Shown: positions 15,735 to 24,815, numbered from the stretch's first letter. The stretch: 64,000 nt of DNA from Rhodobacteraceae bacterium LNNU 3342 (GCA_008711135.1 VUAW01000016.1:1-64000); one strand, 5' to 3'. The notes: a model not told the origin generated them from the sequence alone. Translations and numbers: made by a program.

Positions 15735-16603
15735 ATATCGACGAACTCGTCGCAATAGACTTTCACACCCATGCCGAAGAGCCCTGCTGCGGCCCGCGCG
15801 ACGACGGCTATGACGAATTCCAGGCCGGAATGGCCGCCTATTTCAAGAACCCGGCGGGCCATAACCACCTGCCGACCGTTGTGGAAACGGCTGCCTATTA
15901 CCGGGAGCGCAAGATCGGCGCCGTGATCTTCCCGGTCGATGCGGAACGCGAAACGGGCTTTCGCCGCTATTCCAATGAAGACGTGGCGCAGATTGCCGCG
16001 GAAAACAGCGACATCCTGATCCCCTTCGCCTCGATCGACCCCGCAAAGGGCAAGGTCGGCGCGCGCGAGGCTCGGCGGCTGGTGCGCGAATTCGGGGTGC
16101 GAGGCTTCAAGTTTCACCCGACCATGCAGGGCTTCTACCCGAACGACCGCTCTGCCTACGTGCTATACGAAGCCATTGCCGAGGAAGGTGCGATCGCCCT
16201 GTTCCACACGGGCCAGACTGGTGTGGGGTCCGGGATGCGCGGCGGCATGGGGATGCGGCTGAAGTTTTCCAACCCGATGTACATTGACGATGTGGCGGTG
16301 GATTTCCCCGACATGCCGATCGTGATGGCGCACCCCTCCTTCCCTTGGCAGGAAGAGGCGCTGTCGGTCGCGACCCACAAGCCCAACGTCTATATCGACA
16401 TGTCGGGCTGGTCCCCGCGATATTTCCCCGAGATTTTTGTGAAATATGCCAATACGCTTCTGAAGAAGAAGATGTTATTCGGGTCCGACTGGCCGGCCAT
16501 CACGCCTGACCGCTGGCTGGCCGATTTCGCCAAGATCGACATCCGCGACGAAGTCCGGCCCCTTATCCTCAAGGAAAACGCGAGGAAACTTCTGAACCTC
16601 TAA
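15731..16603 (+). CDS. amidohydrolase-2 family protein, possible aryl-beta-ketoacyl-CoA hydrolase
   Basis: 290 residues, a TIM-barrel metal hydrolase of the ACMSD/LigJ-like group. Metal ligands are His12 and His14 (FHTH), His159, His201 (MAHPSF) and Asp253 (FGSDWP). In the CoA-dependent beta-oxidative deacetylation route described in Agrobacterium fabrum, a protein of this family cleaves the 3-aryl-3-ketopropionyl-CoA. The co-occurrence here of Fcs, a hydratase, an SDR and MarR makes the same role likely. A decarboxylase of an aromatic acid is the alternative. No vanillin dehydrogenase gene is nearby. Confidence 0.75.
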   Translation: MNIDELVAIDFHTHAEEPCCGPRDDGYDEFQAGMAAYFKNPAGHNHLPTVVETAAYYRERKIGAVIFPVDAERETGFRRYSNEDVAQIAAENSDILIPFASIDPAKGKVGAREARRLVREFGVRGFKFHPTMQGFYPNDRSAYVLYEAIAEEGAIALFHTGQTGVGSGMRGGMGMRLKFSNPMYIDDVAVDFPDMPIVMAHPSFPWQEEALSVATHKPNVYIDMSGWSPRYFPEIFVKYANTLLKKKMLFGSDWPAITPDRWLADFAKIDIRDEVRPLILKENARKLLNL

Positions 16604-16632
16604 CAAAGCTGATCGATCAGGGAGGAGAGATC

Positions 16633-17757
16633 ATGAAACTTCTGCAGACGACTGCAGCCGCCGCGCTGGGCCTTGCAATGGCTTTCACCGCCACCGCCGA
16701 GGCGCGCGAGCTTCGCACCGCGCCCGGTGGCCCGCCGCCGCATCCGGCGAACGGCGTGCTTTACACCAACTTCGCGCAGTACCTGCCCGAGGAAAGCGAT
16801 GGCCGCCTGACGGCGCAGATCCTTGGCACTGAGGTGGTGACGCTGGGCCAGATGAAGGACGCGCTGCAGTCACAGTTAGTAGAGGTCGGGAACCTCCTGC
16901 CGCTCTACTTCCCCGCCGACCTGCCGAACATGGCGCTGGCAGGGGAACTGGCGCTTGCGGGCCGCAGCCCCCACGCGATGGCGGCGGCCATGACCGAATA
17001 CATGGTCAACTGCGAAACCTGCCAGGAAGAGATGAGCCGCTTCGGCATCGTCTACCTGGGTTCGGGATCGTCGGATGTCTACACGCTTCTGACCAACAAG
17101 CGCGTGGAAACGGCTGCCGACCTGCGCGGGCTGCGCCTGCGGTCGGGCGGGGCACCTTTCTCTCGCTGGGCGGAAAACTTCGGCGCGGTGCCGACCGATG
17201 TTTCGGTGAACGACCAGTTCGAATCCATGTCGCAGGGCGTGATCGACGGCAGCATGGCCTCTGTCGCGGACCTTCTGTCCTTCCGGCTGGTGGAACTTGC
17301 GACGCATGTTTCCGGCATCCCGCTGGGCACCTATCATGCGACGTCGAACTTTGCCTTCTCGCTGCCTGTCTGGCAGTCGCTTGAAGCCGAGGATCGCGCC
17401 GCAATCATCCGTGCCGCCAACCGCGCCAACGCCGACTTTACCCAGCGCTGGGGCTATGAGATGCCGACCGAAGCCCGCGCCGCGGCCGAGGAAGCGGGGA
17501 TCGAGTTCGTGGAGCCCGACGCCGAACTTCTTGCCGCGAGCGAGGAATTCGCCCAGACCGACCGGCAGAACGCGATCAACCGCGCCCAGCAGCAGTTCGG
17601 GCTGGCGGACGCGGAAGAGCGGACCAACACGTTCTTGGGCCTCGTCGACAAATGGACCGCCATCATCGACGAAATCGGCGAGGACCCGCAGGCAATCGCG
17701 GCCCGGCTGCAGACCGAGGTCTGGGACCAGGTCGACGCGGCCACCTACGGCGGCTGA
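16633..17757 (+). CDS. TRAP transporter substrate-binding protein (DctP type)
   Basis: 374 residues with a signal peptide ending near TATAEA (residues 1-24), so periplasmic. The DctP fold is shown by LRGLRLRSGG, holding the arginine that pairs with the substrate carboxylate, and by the following VNDQFESMSQGVIDGSM stretch. It opens a dctPQM set behind the amidohydrolase gene, 29 bases on. Given the operon the substrate is probably a hydroxycinnamate or related aromatic acid, as for the known TRAP system for p-coumarate in Rhodopseudomonas. A strong hairpin follows the stop codon. Confidence 0.88.
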   Translation: MKLLQTTAAAALGLAMAFTATAEARELRTAPGGPPPHPANGVLYTNFAQYLPEESDGRLTAQILGTEVVTLGQMKDALQSQLVEVGNLLPLYFPADLPNMALAGELALAGRSPHAMAAAMTEYMVNCETCQEEMSRFGIVYLGSGSSDVYTLLTNKRVETAADLRGLRLRSGGAPFSRWAENFGAVPTDVSVNDQFESMSQGVIDGSMASVADLLSFRLVELATHVSGIPLGTYHATSNFAFSLPVWQSLEAEDRAAIIRAANRANADFTQRWGYEMPTEARAAAEEAGIEFVEPDAELLAASEEFAQTDRQNAINRAQQQFGLADAEERTNTFLGLVDKWTAIIDEIGEDPQAIAARLQTEVWDQVDAATYGG

Positions 17758-17764
17758 CGCAACC

Positions 17765-17788
17765 GCCCCGGCACGACGCTGCCGGGGC
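17765..17788. other. intra-operon hairpin after the first dctP
   Basis: GCCCCGGCA and TGCCGGGGC form a perfect 9-bp stem with a 6-base loop, 7 bases after the dctP stop. No U-tract follows and the next genes continue on the same strand. A 3'-end-stabilising or partial-termination hairpin that raises binding-protein expression over the permease is likely. Confidence 0.6.
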
Positions 17789-17813
17789 GCCACCCTCCAT
17801 GGGCAGGTGCTGA

Positions 17814-18329
17814 ATGGATACCCTGCGTCGCATCACCGACGTCTTGATGAATATACTGTCGACGCTGGCTGCGGTCGGCGTGCTGATCATGATGGTGCAT
17901 GTCTGCGCCGACGTGCTCTGGCGCCAGATCAGCGGGGCGCCGCTTCCCGCCACGGTCGAGATCGTGTCGCGCTACTACATGGTCCTGATCGCCTTCCTGC
18001 CCCTTGCCTGGGTGGAACGCCAGGGCGGCATGGTCAGCGTGGAGCTTCTGGACGGGATCATGCCGCGGGGGCTGATCCGCGTGTCTGACGTGCTGGTCTG
18101 CCTGATCGCGGCGGTCATCTACGTCACGCTCGCCTACGCCAGCTGGGGCATCGCGGTCCGCAACTACAACACGGGCACTTTCGTGATGGCGCTGCAATAC
18201 GCCTTTCCCGTCTGGCCCACCTATTTCCTGGCGCCGCTGGGCTTCGTGCTGGCCGCGCTGGTCGTGACGCTGCGCGGGATCTTCCTGGCCAGCGGGCGCG
18301 AGACGTCCTGGAAAGGGGCTACCGAATGA
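17814..18329 (+). CDS. TRAP transporter small permease (DctQ type)
   Basis: 171 residues, four membrane helices. It carries RYYMVLIAFLPLAWVERQGG, the typical DctQ segment before helix 3. It forms the membrane complex with the 433-residue DctM that follows, overlapping it by 4 bases. The 56-base gap to dctP holds the hairpin. Confidence 0.88.
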   Translation: MDTLRRITDVLMNILSTLAAVGVLIMMVHVCADVLWRQISGAPLPATVEIVSRYYMVLIAFLPLAWVERQGGMVSVELLDGIMPRGLIRVSDVLVCLIAAVIYVTLAYASWGIAVRNYNTGTFVMALQYAFPVWPTYFLAPLGFVLAALVVTLRGIFLASGRETSWKGATE

Positions 18330-19627
18330 ATGTCGAAGCGGGTTTCTACGGGGCCGGCATCCTGATTCTGCTGCTGTTGCTGCGCGTGCCGGTGGCACTG
18401 GCGTTGATGGCGGTGTCCTTTGGCGGCATCGCGGCGCTGATTGGGGTGACGCCGGCGCTCGGCATCCTGTCGAACACGCCCTACAGCTTTGTCGCAAGCT
18501 GGACGATGAGCGCGGTGCCCATGTTCCTGCTGATGGGCTTCGTGGCGTTCCATGCGGGCCTGACCGGCGGGTTGTTCGATGCGGCCAAGGCGCTGCTGCG
18601 GCGGGTGCCGGGGGCGCTGGCGATCTCCTCGATCTTTGCCTGTTCGGGCTTTGCCGCCGTCTGCGGCTCGTCGCTTGCCACCGCTGCCGCCATGGGGCGC
18701 ATTGCGATCCCGGAAATGGTGCGGGCGGGCTACAATCCCGGTTTTGCCGCAGGATCGATTGCCGCAGGCGGAACCATCGGGGCGCTGATCCCGCCGTCGA
18801 TCCTGATGATCGTCTATGGCGTCTTTGCCGAAACCTCGATCACCAAGGTTTTTCTGGGCGGCATCGGCATCGGCGTCCTTACGGCGGTGATCTATTCGGT
18901 GGTTGTGCTGATGATCGCCTGGCTCCGCCCCGACATCGTGCCGCGCCGCCCGATCGAGGATGAGCAGCTTTCGCTGGGTGCGGCGCTTGGTAAGGTCTGG
19001 CCGGTGCTTCTGCTGATCGTGCTGGTCTTTGGCGGCATGTTCGGCGGCCTTTTCACCGCGACCGAAGCCGGCGCCGTCGGCGCTGCCGGCGCCATCGGCT
19101 GCGCCGCCTTGGTGCGGCGGCTGAACATGGCGGTCCTGCGGCAGGCGCTGCTTGAAACGCTGATGACCTCGGCCTCGCTGTTCATCATCGGGATCGGCGC
19201 ATCGATGTTCACCCGCTTCCTCGGGATCACCGGCCTGTCGAGCTTCATCGCCGGCTACGTGAGCGACGCGGGGCTGACTTATATCCAGCTGATGCTGATC
19301 GTGGTGCTGATCTACATCCTGCTTGGCATGGTGATGGAGCCTTTCGGTGCGCTGCTGATCACGCTGCCGGTGCTGATCCCAATCTTCAACGCCGAAGGCA
19401 TCAGCCTGATCTGGTTCGGCGTTGTGGTCGTGAAGCTGCTGGAAATTGGGATGATCACGCCGCCGGTGGGGCTGAACGTCTTCGTCATCAGAAACGTCGC
19501 CTCACGCTATGCCAGCGTTGTACAGATCTTTGCCGGGGTGATCCCCTTCCTGATCGCCGACATCATCGTGATCGCGCTGGTGGTGGCCTTCCCGGCAATC
19601 GTGATGATCCTGCCCGACATGCTGTAA
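18326..19627 (+). CDS. TRAP transporter large permease (DctM type)
   Basis: 433 residues, about twelve membrane helices. Family signatures are CGSSLATAAAMGRIAIPEM, AGGTIGALIPPSILMIVYG and the C-terminal ITPPVGLNVFVIRNVA. It couples sodium influx to uptake of the ligand delivered by the DctP protein. It is the last gene of the ech-marR-amidohydrolase-dctPQM operon and is followed after 4 bases by a shared terminator. Confidence 0.93.
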   Translation: MNVEAGFYGAGILILLLLLRVPVALALMAVSFGGIAALIGVTPALGILSNTPYSFVASWTMSAVPMFLLMGFVAFHAGLTGGLFDAAKALLRRVPGALAISSIFACSGFAAVCGSSLATAAAMGRIAIPEMVRAGYNPGFAAGSIAAGGTIGALIPPSILMIVYGVFAETSITKVFLGGIGIGVLTAVIYSVVVLMIAWLRPDIVPRRPIEDEQLSLGAALGKVWPVLLLIVLVFGGMFGGLFTATEAGAVGAAGAIGCAALVRRLNMAVLRQALLETLMTSASLFIIGIGASMFTRFLGITGLSSFIAGYVSDAGLTYIQLMLIVVLIYILLGMVMEPFGALLITLPVLIPIFNAEGISLIWFGVVVVKLLEIGMITPPVGLNVFVIRNVASRYASVVQIFAGVIPFLIADIIVIALVVAFPAIVMILPDML

Positions 19628-19631
19628 TGAA

Positions 19632-19657
19632 AAAGCCCCGGCCAAGGCCGGGGCTTT
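19632..19657. terminator. bidirectional terminator between the two TRAP operons
   Basis: A 12-bp perfect stem, AAAGCCCCGGCC with GGCCGGGGCTTT, around a 2-base loop. A and T runs on either side serve both directions. It closes the plus-strand cinnamate operon and the minus-strand vanillate operon. Confidence 0.88.
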
Positions 19658-19676
19658 CGCAATCATTCGGGGTGGA

Positions 19677-20792
19677 TCAGACGCCGCCCCAGATCGCCTC
19701 GGCGGTCTTGACCACCAGTTCCAGCTTGCGCCGCTGGTCGTCGAAGGCTACGGCGTTCCCTTCCTCGGTCGAGGCGAAGCCGCACTGCGGCGCGATGCCA
19801 AGCTGGTCGAGGTCGGCGTATTTCGAAGCCTCGTCAAACTTGCGCTTCAGGTCGTCGATGCTTTCCATCTCACCGGTCTTGGTAGTGATGAAGCCCGGCA
19901 GGACGCGCTGCTTGCCCTTGGACAGCAGGCGCAGCGGTTCCAGCCCACCGGCGCGGTCGGTGTCGTATTCCATGAAGAAGATATCGACGCCGGTCTTGTT
20001 GAAGATCGCATCCGCCGCAAGGTCATATGCCCCTTCCGCCGCATGGGTAGACCGGAAGTTGCCCCGGCACATGTGCATGCCGATCAGCATGTCTGCAGGG
20101 CGGTCCTTGATCGAATCGTGCATCATCTTGGCATATTGTTCGATCAGCCAGTCCGGGTCCTGCCCTTCGGCCTGCTTTGCCGCCCGGTGCTTCGGGTCGC
20201 AGAGGTAGGCAAAGAAGATGTCGTCCATCTGCAGGTAGCGGCAGCCGGCCTCATAGAACTTGGCCACCGCCTTGCGGTAGGTCGCGGCAAGATCGGCGAA
20301 CAGCGCCTCCGGGTCCTGGTATTCGACCGGATGGATATCCGACTTGGCGGTGCGGAAGTGGCAGCAGGACGGCCCGGGGATCGAGATCTTGGGCACGACC
20401 TTGGTGTTTTCCGCCACAAAACGGAAGTGCTCCAGCATCGGGTGATCATCAGGGAAGTCGAGCTTGCCCTTGATCGTCGGGAACACGGGGCGCAGCTTGA
20501 CGCCCGCAAACTGGGCCCCCTGCTCCGGATCGCGTTCCTCCATGTCAAAGCCGGTCAGCATCCCCATGAAGTCATAGTGCCAGAAGGACCGGCGGATCTC
20601 GCCGTCGGTCACAGCTTTCAGGCCGATCTCTTCCTGCAGGCGGATCGCGTCGCGGATCGCGGCATCCTCGGCGGCCTTCAGCTCGTCGGCGCTGCCGGTT
20701 CCTTCGGCGCGGGCCTTGCGGGCTGCAACCACCTCTGGCGGGCGCAGCAGGCTTCCGACATGGTCGGCGCGGAAGGGGGGTGTCGGGGTCAT
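19677..20792 (-). CDS. MetE-like cobalamin-independent methyltransferase, single domain
   Basis: 371 residues, half the length of true MetE, corresponding to its catalytic zinc domain. All four zinc ligands are present: His240 and Cys242 (HMCRGN), Glu275 and Cys337 (PQCGF). The zinc activates a thiol for alkyl transfer. Single-domain members include methionine synthases using small methyl donors and epoxyalkane:coenzyme M transferase. It is the last gene of the vanAB-TRAP operon, which suggests a role in handling a methyl group or aromatic by-product, but nothing in the sequence names the substrate. RBS GGAAAGG is upstream. Confidence 0.8.
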   Translation of the reverse strand: MTPTPPFRADHVGSLLRPPEVVAARKARAEGTGSADELKAAEDAAIRDAIRLQEEIGLKAVTDGEIRRSFWHYDFMGMLTGFDMEERDPEQGAQFAGVKLRPVFPTIKGKLDFPDDHPMLEHFRFVAENTKVVPKISIPGPSCCHFRTAKSDIHPVEYQDPEALFADLAATYRKAVAKFYEAGCRYLQMDDIFFAYLCDPKHRAAKQAEGQDPDWLIEQYAKMMHDSIKDRPADMLIGMHMCRGNFRSTHAAEGAYDLAADAIFNKTGVDIFFMEYDTDRAGGLEPLRLLSKGKQRVLPGFITTKTGEMESIDDLKRKFDEASKYADLDQLGIAPQCGFASTEEGNAVAFDDQRRKLELVVKTAEAIWGGV

Positions 20793-20808
20793 GGTCGTCC
20801 TTTCCTTG

Positions 20809-22170
20809 TCATCCGGCCAGAAACTTCGGCAACCAAAGAACGATCGCGGGGAACATGAGAATCAGGATCACCCGCACGATCTCGGCTGCGAAGAACGGCA
20901 TCACGCCCTTGAACGTCTCGATCATCGGCGTGTCTTTGGCCATAGCGGAAATCAGAAAGACGTTCATCCCCACCGGCGGGGTAATAAGCCCCAATTCAAC
21001 CACAATCAGCGCAAGAATCCCGAACCAGATCTTGAGGTCGGTTGTGCTCATCCCGAAACCGGACCCCTCGGCGCCTTGGTACAGCCCGCCGTTCAGTTCG
21101 ACCAGTACCGGCCAGAAGAAGGGAATCACCAGCAGGATCATCGACAGACTGTCCATCAGGCAGCCCAGCAGGATCAGAGCTATCAGCAGCAGGATCATCA
21201 CGGTCATCGGCTCAAGGCCAGAATTGCCGATCCATGCGGCGGCAGCCTGTGGCAGGCCGATCCGCGACATGTAGATCTTCATCAGCTCGGCCCCCAGCAG
21301 GATCAGGAAGATCATGCCGGTGGTCCCCGCCGTTTCGATCAGCGACTCGTAGATGCCACGGAAGGACAGCGTGCGCTGCACGGTCCCGAAGACCCAGACA
21401 AGGAACACCCCCACGGCCGCCGCGGGCGTGGGATTGTACAGGCCGCCATAGATGCCACCCAGCACCAGCCCAAAGATCACCAGCACCGGGATCACGCCAA
21501 GGGTTGCTGACAGGAATTCCGCCCGGTCCTTGCTCCCGCCCTTGGGGCCGGCATCAGGAACGATCAGGACGTAAAGCGCGATTGTCAGCAGGAAGAAGAT
21601 GACCGCAAGGATGCCGGGAATGAAGGCTGCCATGAACATCGTGACGATGTTCGCCTCCACGATGATGGCATAGATGATCAGCACCACCGAAGGCGGGATC
21701 AGGATGCCCAGCACCCCGCCCGCGGCCAGCGACCCGGTGGCAAGCGCCCCGGAATAGCGATAGCGGGCCAGTTCCGGCAGGGCGACCTTGCCCATGGTCG
21801 AGGCGGTCGCCAGCGACGATCCGGACACGGCGCCAAAGCCCGCGCAGGCGGCGATACCCGCCATGGCGGTGCCGCCCCGCATCCAGCCAAGCCAGGCATT
21901 CGTGGCACGGAATAGTTGCTGGCTGAACCCAGCCTTTGTGGCCAGCGCACCCATCAGCACGAACATCGGGATCACCGACAGGTCGTAGACCGAGAACTGC
22001 CCATAGGCCAGCGTCTTGAGCTGGTTGAGCATCAGGGCCGGCCCGTTCAGAAGCGTGATGCCGATGCCGCCGACCAGGATCATGGCATAGCCGATCGGCA
22101 TCCGCAGCGCGATCAGGATCAGCAGGACCAGAAGGCCCAGGAAGCCCAGCGTCGTGGGATCGGTCATCAT
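20809..22170 (-). CDS. TRAP transporter large permease (DctM type)
   Basis: 453 residues, about twelve helices. The hallmarks are SGSSLATASTMGKVALPEL, AGGVLGILIPPSVVLIIYA and LITPPVGMNVFLISAMAK. The ATG at 22170 overlaps the TGA of the dctQ gene (ATGA). It is the second TRAP system of the window and lies downstream of vanAB on the same strand; vanillate or another methoxylated benzoate is the probable cargo. Confidence 0.92.
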   Translation of the reverse strand: MMTDPTTLGFLGLLVLLILIALRMPIGYAMILVGGIGITLLNGPALMLNQLKTLAYGQFSVYDLSVIPMFVLMGALATKAGFSQQLFRATNAWLGWMRGGTAMAGIAACAGFGAVSGSSLATASTMGKVALPELARYRYSGALATGSLAAGGVLGILIPPSVVLIIYAIIVEANIVTMFMAAFIPGILAVIFFLLTIALYVLIVPDAGPKGGSKDRAEFLSATLGVIPVLVIFGLVLGGIYGGLYNPTPAAAVGVFLVWVFGTVQRTLSFRGIYESLIETAGTTGMIFLILLGAELMKIYMSRIGLPQAAAAWIGNSGLEPMTVMILLLIALILLGCLMDSLSMILLVIPFFWPVLVELNGGLYQGAEGSGFGMSTTDLKIWFGILALIVVELGLITPPVGMNVFLISAMAKDTPMIETFKGVMPFFAAEIVRVILILMFPAIVLWLPKFLAG

Positions 22171-22694
22171 GATGTGCGGCCTCCCCGCAGGGCGCCGCGC
22201 CCGTATTCAATGAAGTTGATGGCTGCGGCCACCGCCAGCAACGCCAGCGAGATCAGGATCGGCACGAAGGCCCACCAGATCGGCACCTGCAGGATCGTCG
22301 TCGTATAGCGGTAGTCCCGCTGGTCGATCATGCCGTAATACATCCGCCACAAAAGCAGCAGCGCAAACAGCAACGCGACTACCGCGGCCACCAGCTTGAA
22401 CAGCGCCACCCAGCGCGGCGAAGCGCGGGAGGTGAAGATGTCGGCGGTCACGTTGGCATCGGTCAACTGCGTGTAGGGCAGGAAGCAGAAGGCGGCGACG
22501 GCGGCAAACATCTCTGTCAGCTCGAAGTCGCCGGAAAAACGGGTTCCGGTAAAGCTTGTGATGACGGCATAGATGTTGATCACCACGATCGCGAGCAGGA
22601 CGAGCCCTCCGAAGAGGGCCCAGCCGGTGATGACGGCCTCGGCCGCACCGGCAATGCCGGTGCGACGTCTGGCGTGGACAGGCGCTATGTCCAT
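22167..22694 (-). CDS. TRAP transporter small permease (DctQ type)
   Basis: 175 residues with four predicted membrane helices. FSGDFELTEMFAAVAAFCFLP is the usual segment around helix 2. It lies between dctP and dctM of the second TRAP system and overlaps both (1 and 4 bases). It is more divergent in sequence from the first DctQ than the large permeases are from each other, as is usual for this subunit. Confidence 0.88.
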   Translation of the reverse strand: MDIAPVHARRRTGIAGAAEAVITGWALFGGLVLLAIVVINIYAVITSFTGTRFSGDFELTEMFAAVAAFCFLPYTQLTDANVTADIFTSRASPRWVALFKLVAAVVALLFALLLLWRMYYGMIDQRDYRYTTTILQVPIWWAFVPILISLALLAVAAAINFIEYGRGALRGGRTS

Positions 22695-23734
22695 CAGTTC
22701 CCCGAGCTATGGGCCGCGATATGCTCGCGCGCGCGCTCCACCAGACCGGCGGCGTCGATCCCCTGGGCGGAAACCTCGGTCACCCAGCGGTCAACCACGG
22801 GCTCGAGCGCCTCACGGAAGGCATCGGTTTCCTCGGGCGACAGGACGATATGCTCATTGCCCGCATCCGTTGCGACCTTGATGCCGAAGTCATCGGTGCC
22901 ACGCCAGATCTCGCCGACCTGCGCCCACCATTCCGGACCGGAAGCATCCCGGAATGCCTGCTGGATATCCTCGGGCAGGCTGTCCCAACGTGCCTGGTTC
23001 ATCGTTACTTGGAAGACCGTGGTGCCAAAGCGGTAGTTGTTCGCGCCCTCGATCTGGTAATCCGTCTGCTCCTGGATCTGCAGGGCCGGGATGATTTCCC
23101 ACGGGATCAACGCGCCGGCCACGGTGCCACGCTGCAGCGCCTGCGGCAGTTCCGGCACCGGCATGGCCACCGGGGTTGCGCCCAGCGCCTCAATCACCCA
23201 AGCGCCGGTGCGCGACGGCGTCCGCAGGCTCAGGCCCGCCATGTCCGAAGGCGAACGGATCTCGCGCCCGGCGATCTGGATACCGTTGCCAGCGTGGACG
23301 TGAAGGAACATGACTTCGGTGCCGCGATAATCCTCGCGCAGTTCGTCAAGCATGTCCCGCATGGCAAGGTTCGCCGCCGCCAGATCCCCTTCAAAGACGT
23401 TCGGAAGTTCGAACACCTCTGACCGCGGGAAAAGCCCGGGCGTGTAGCCGTTCACCGTCCAGATCAGGTCCACCACCCCGTCACGGACCTGGTTGATCAG
23501 CTCCGGCGGCCGGCCACCCAGCGTCATCGCAGGGTAGATCTCGATCTTGACCCGCCCGCCGGAATTCTCCTCGACCTGGCGCGCCCAAGGTTCCAGCATC
23601 TGCGTCTGCGAGGGCGACTGCGCGCTCAGCGGCTGATGCAGTTTGAATACATGTTCCTGCGCGGCGGCAGCGCCTGCGCCAAGCGCGAAAACCGACACGG
23701 CAAGCGCCGTCCGGAATAGTCCCAATGTTCGCAT
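22694..23734 (-). CDS. TRAP transporter substrate-binding protein (DctP type)
   Basis: 346 residues with a signal peptide (residues 1-25, cleavage after AAAAQ-like alanines). The DctP pattern includes LSLRTPSRTGAWVIEALGATP, with the substrate arginine in SRTG, and NNYRFGTTVFQVTMN. RBS GGGGAGGGAAACT precedes the ATG. It lies 88 bases behind the VanB-like gene. Unlike the other two binding-protein genes of this window it overlaps the next permease gene and carries no downstream hairpin. Confidence 0.88.
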   Translation of the reverse strand: MRTLGLFRTALAVSVFALGAGAAAAQEHVFKLHQPLSAQSPSQTQMLEPWARQVEENSGGRVKIEIYPAMTLGGRPPELINQVRDGVVDLIWTVNGYTPGLFPRSEVFELPNVFEGDLAAANLAMRDMLDELREDYRGTEVMFLHVHAGNGIQIAGREIRSPSDMAGLSLRTPSRTGAWVIEALGATPVAMPVPELPQALQRGTVAGALIPWEIIPALQIQEQTDYQIEGANNYRFGTTVFQVTMNQARWDSLPEDIQQAFRDASGPEWWAQVGEIWRGTDDFGIKVATDAGNEHIVLSPEETDAFREALEPVVDRWVTEVSAQGIDAAGLVERAREHIAAHSSGN

Positions 23735-23822
23735 AGTTTCCCTCCCCTGCGATTATAAAGCGCGTCAAGAACCTTGTAAGGCCGCGCGGGCCGCGCGCCA
23801 AGCCTCTTCAATCACTTATCGC

Positions 23823-24791
23823 TTAGGGGCGATAGCCGATGTCGATCACCGCGCAACCGCCGACAAGGCGCGACACGCAGGAGCACATGCGGTGACCTTC
23901 GCGCTTTTCCTCCTCGCTGAAAAAGACGTCGCGATGGTCAATCTCGCCCTCGCGGGTCACAAGCCCAACGGCGCAAAGACCGCATTCGCCCCGCTGGCAG
24001 TCATAGATCATCTCCACGCCCGCCTCTTGCAGGGCGCCAAGCAGCGTCTGGTCCGGGCGCACGGTCACGCTGATGCCGGTGTTCATCACGCTGACCTCGA
24101 AGGGAAGCTCCGCGAACTTGCCGTTGTCGCCAAAGACCTCGTACCGCAGGCGGCTGATGGGACGGCCAGCGCGGGCCCAGGCGGCCTTGACCGCCTCAAG
24201 CATGCCAAGCGGGCCGCAAACATAGGCCTCGCCGCTAGGCGGCAGTTCCGCGATCACCGCGTCCAGATCGATGAACTGGCCCTGATCCGCAGCGTGAAGC
24301 GTCAGCCGGTCGCCCAGCAGGGCCTGAAGATCTTCGACAAAAGGCATCGCGGCGCGGCTTTGCGCCCCGTAATGCATCCGGACCTTCTGCCCCCGCGCGG
24401 CAAGCGCCTGGGCCATGCCATAGATGGGGGTGATCCCGATGCCCCCCGCCAGCAGCAGGTATTCGGGCGCCCGCCAGCTCAGCTCGAACCGGTTTTCCGG
24501 GGCAGTCAGCTCCACCTCCTGCCCCGGCATCAGCGACCAGATGAAACGCGAGCCGCCGCGGCTTTGTGGATGTAGCTTCACCGCAATGGCGATCTGGTCT
24601 CGGCCCGCTGGAAGGCAGGTATAGGTGCGGATCGCGCCCTGCCCGCCAATCGTCACCCGGATGTTCGTGTGCGAGCCGGGATCAAAAGGCGGCACCCCGC
24701 CCGTCACGTCAAAGACGACGCGGCGCACATCGGCCGCAGGTTCGTCGATATGCGCCACCCGGGCGGTGCGCCAGTCGGTTGCGTTGCGCAT
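23823..24791 (-). CDS. vanB: vanillate demethylase reductase-type flavoprotein (PDR/VanB family)
   Basis: 322 residues. An N-terminal FMN/FAD and NAD(P)H ferredoxin-reductase module (ending near residue 220) is followed by a plant-type 2Fe-2S domain with Cys265, Cys270, Cys273 and Cys303. This phthalate-dioxygenase-reductase layout passes electrons from NAD(P)H to the Rieske oxygenase encoded 24 bases upstream. Together they would demethylate vanillate to protocatechuate and formaldehyde. The exact methoxyaromatic is inferred from the neighbouring cinnamate genes. Confidence 0.88.
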   Translation of the reverse strand: MRNATDWRTARVAHIDEPAADVRRVVFDVTGGVPPFDPGSHTNIRVTIGGQGAIRTYTCLPAGRDQIAIAVKLHPQSRGGSRFIWSLMPGQEVELTAPENRFELSWRAPEYLLLAGGIGITPIYGMAQALAARGQKVRMHYGAQSRAAMPFVEDLQALLGDRLTLHAADQGQFIDLDAVIAELPPSGEAYVCGPLGMLEAVKAAWARAGRPISRLRYEVFGDNGKFAELPFEVSVMNTGISVTVRPDQTLLGALQEAGVEMIYDCQRGECGLCAVGLVTREGEIDHRDVFFSEEEKREGHRMCSCVSRLVGGCAVIDIGYRP

Positions 24792-24815
24792 CAGCTCTCT
24801 CCCCCCTGTCGCCAG

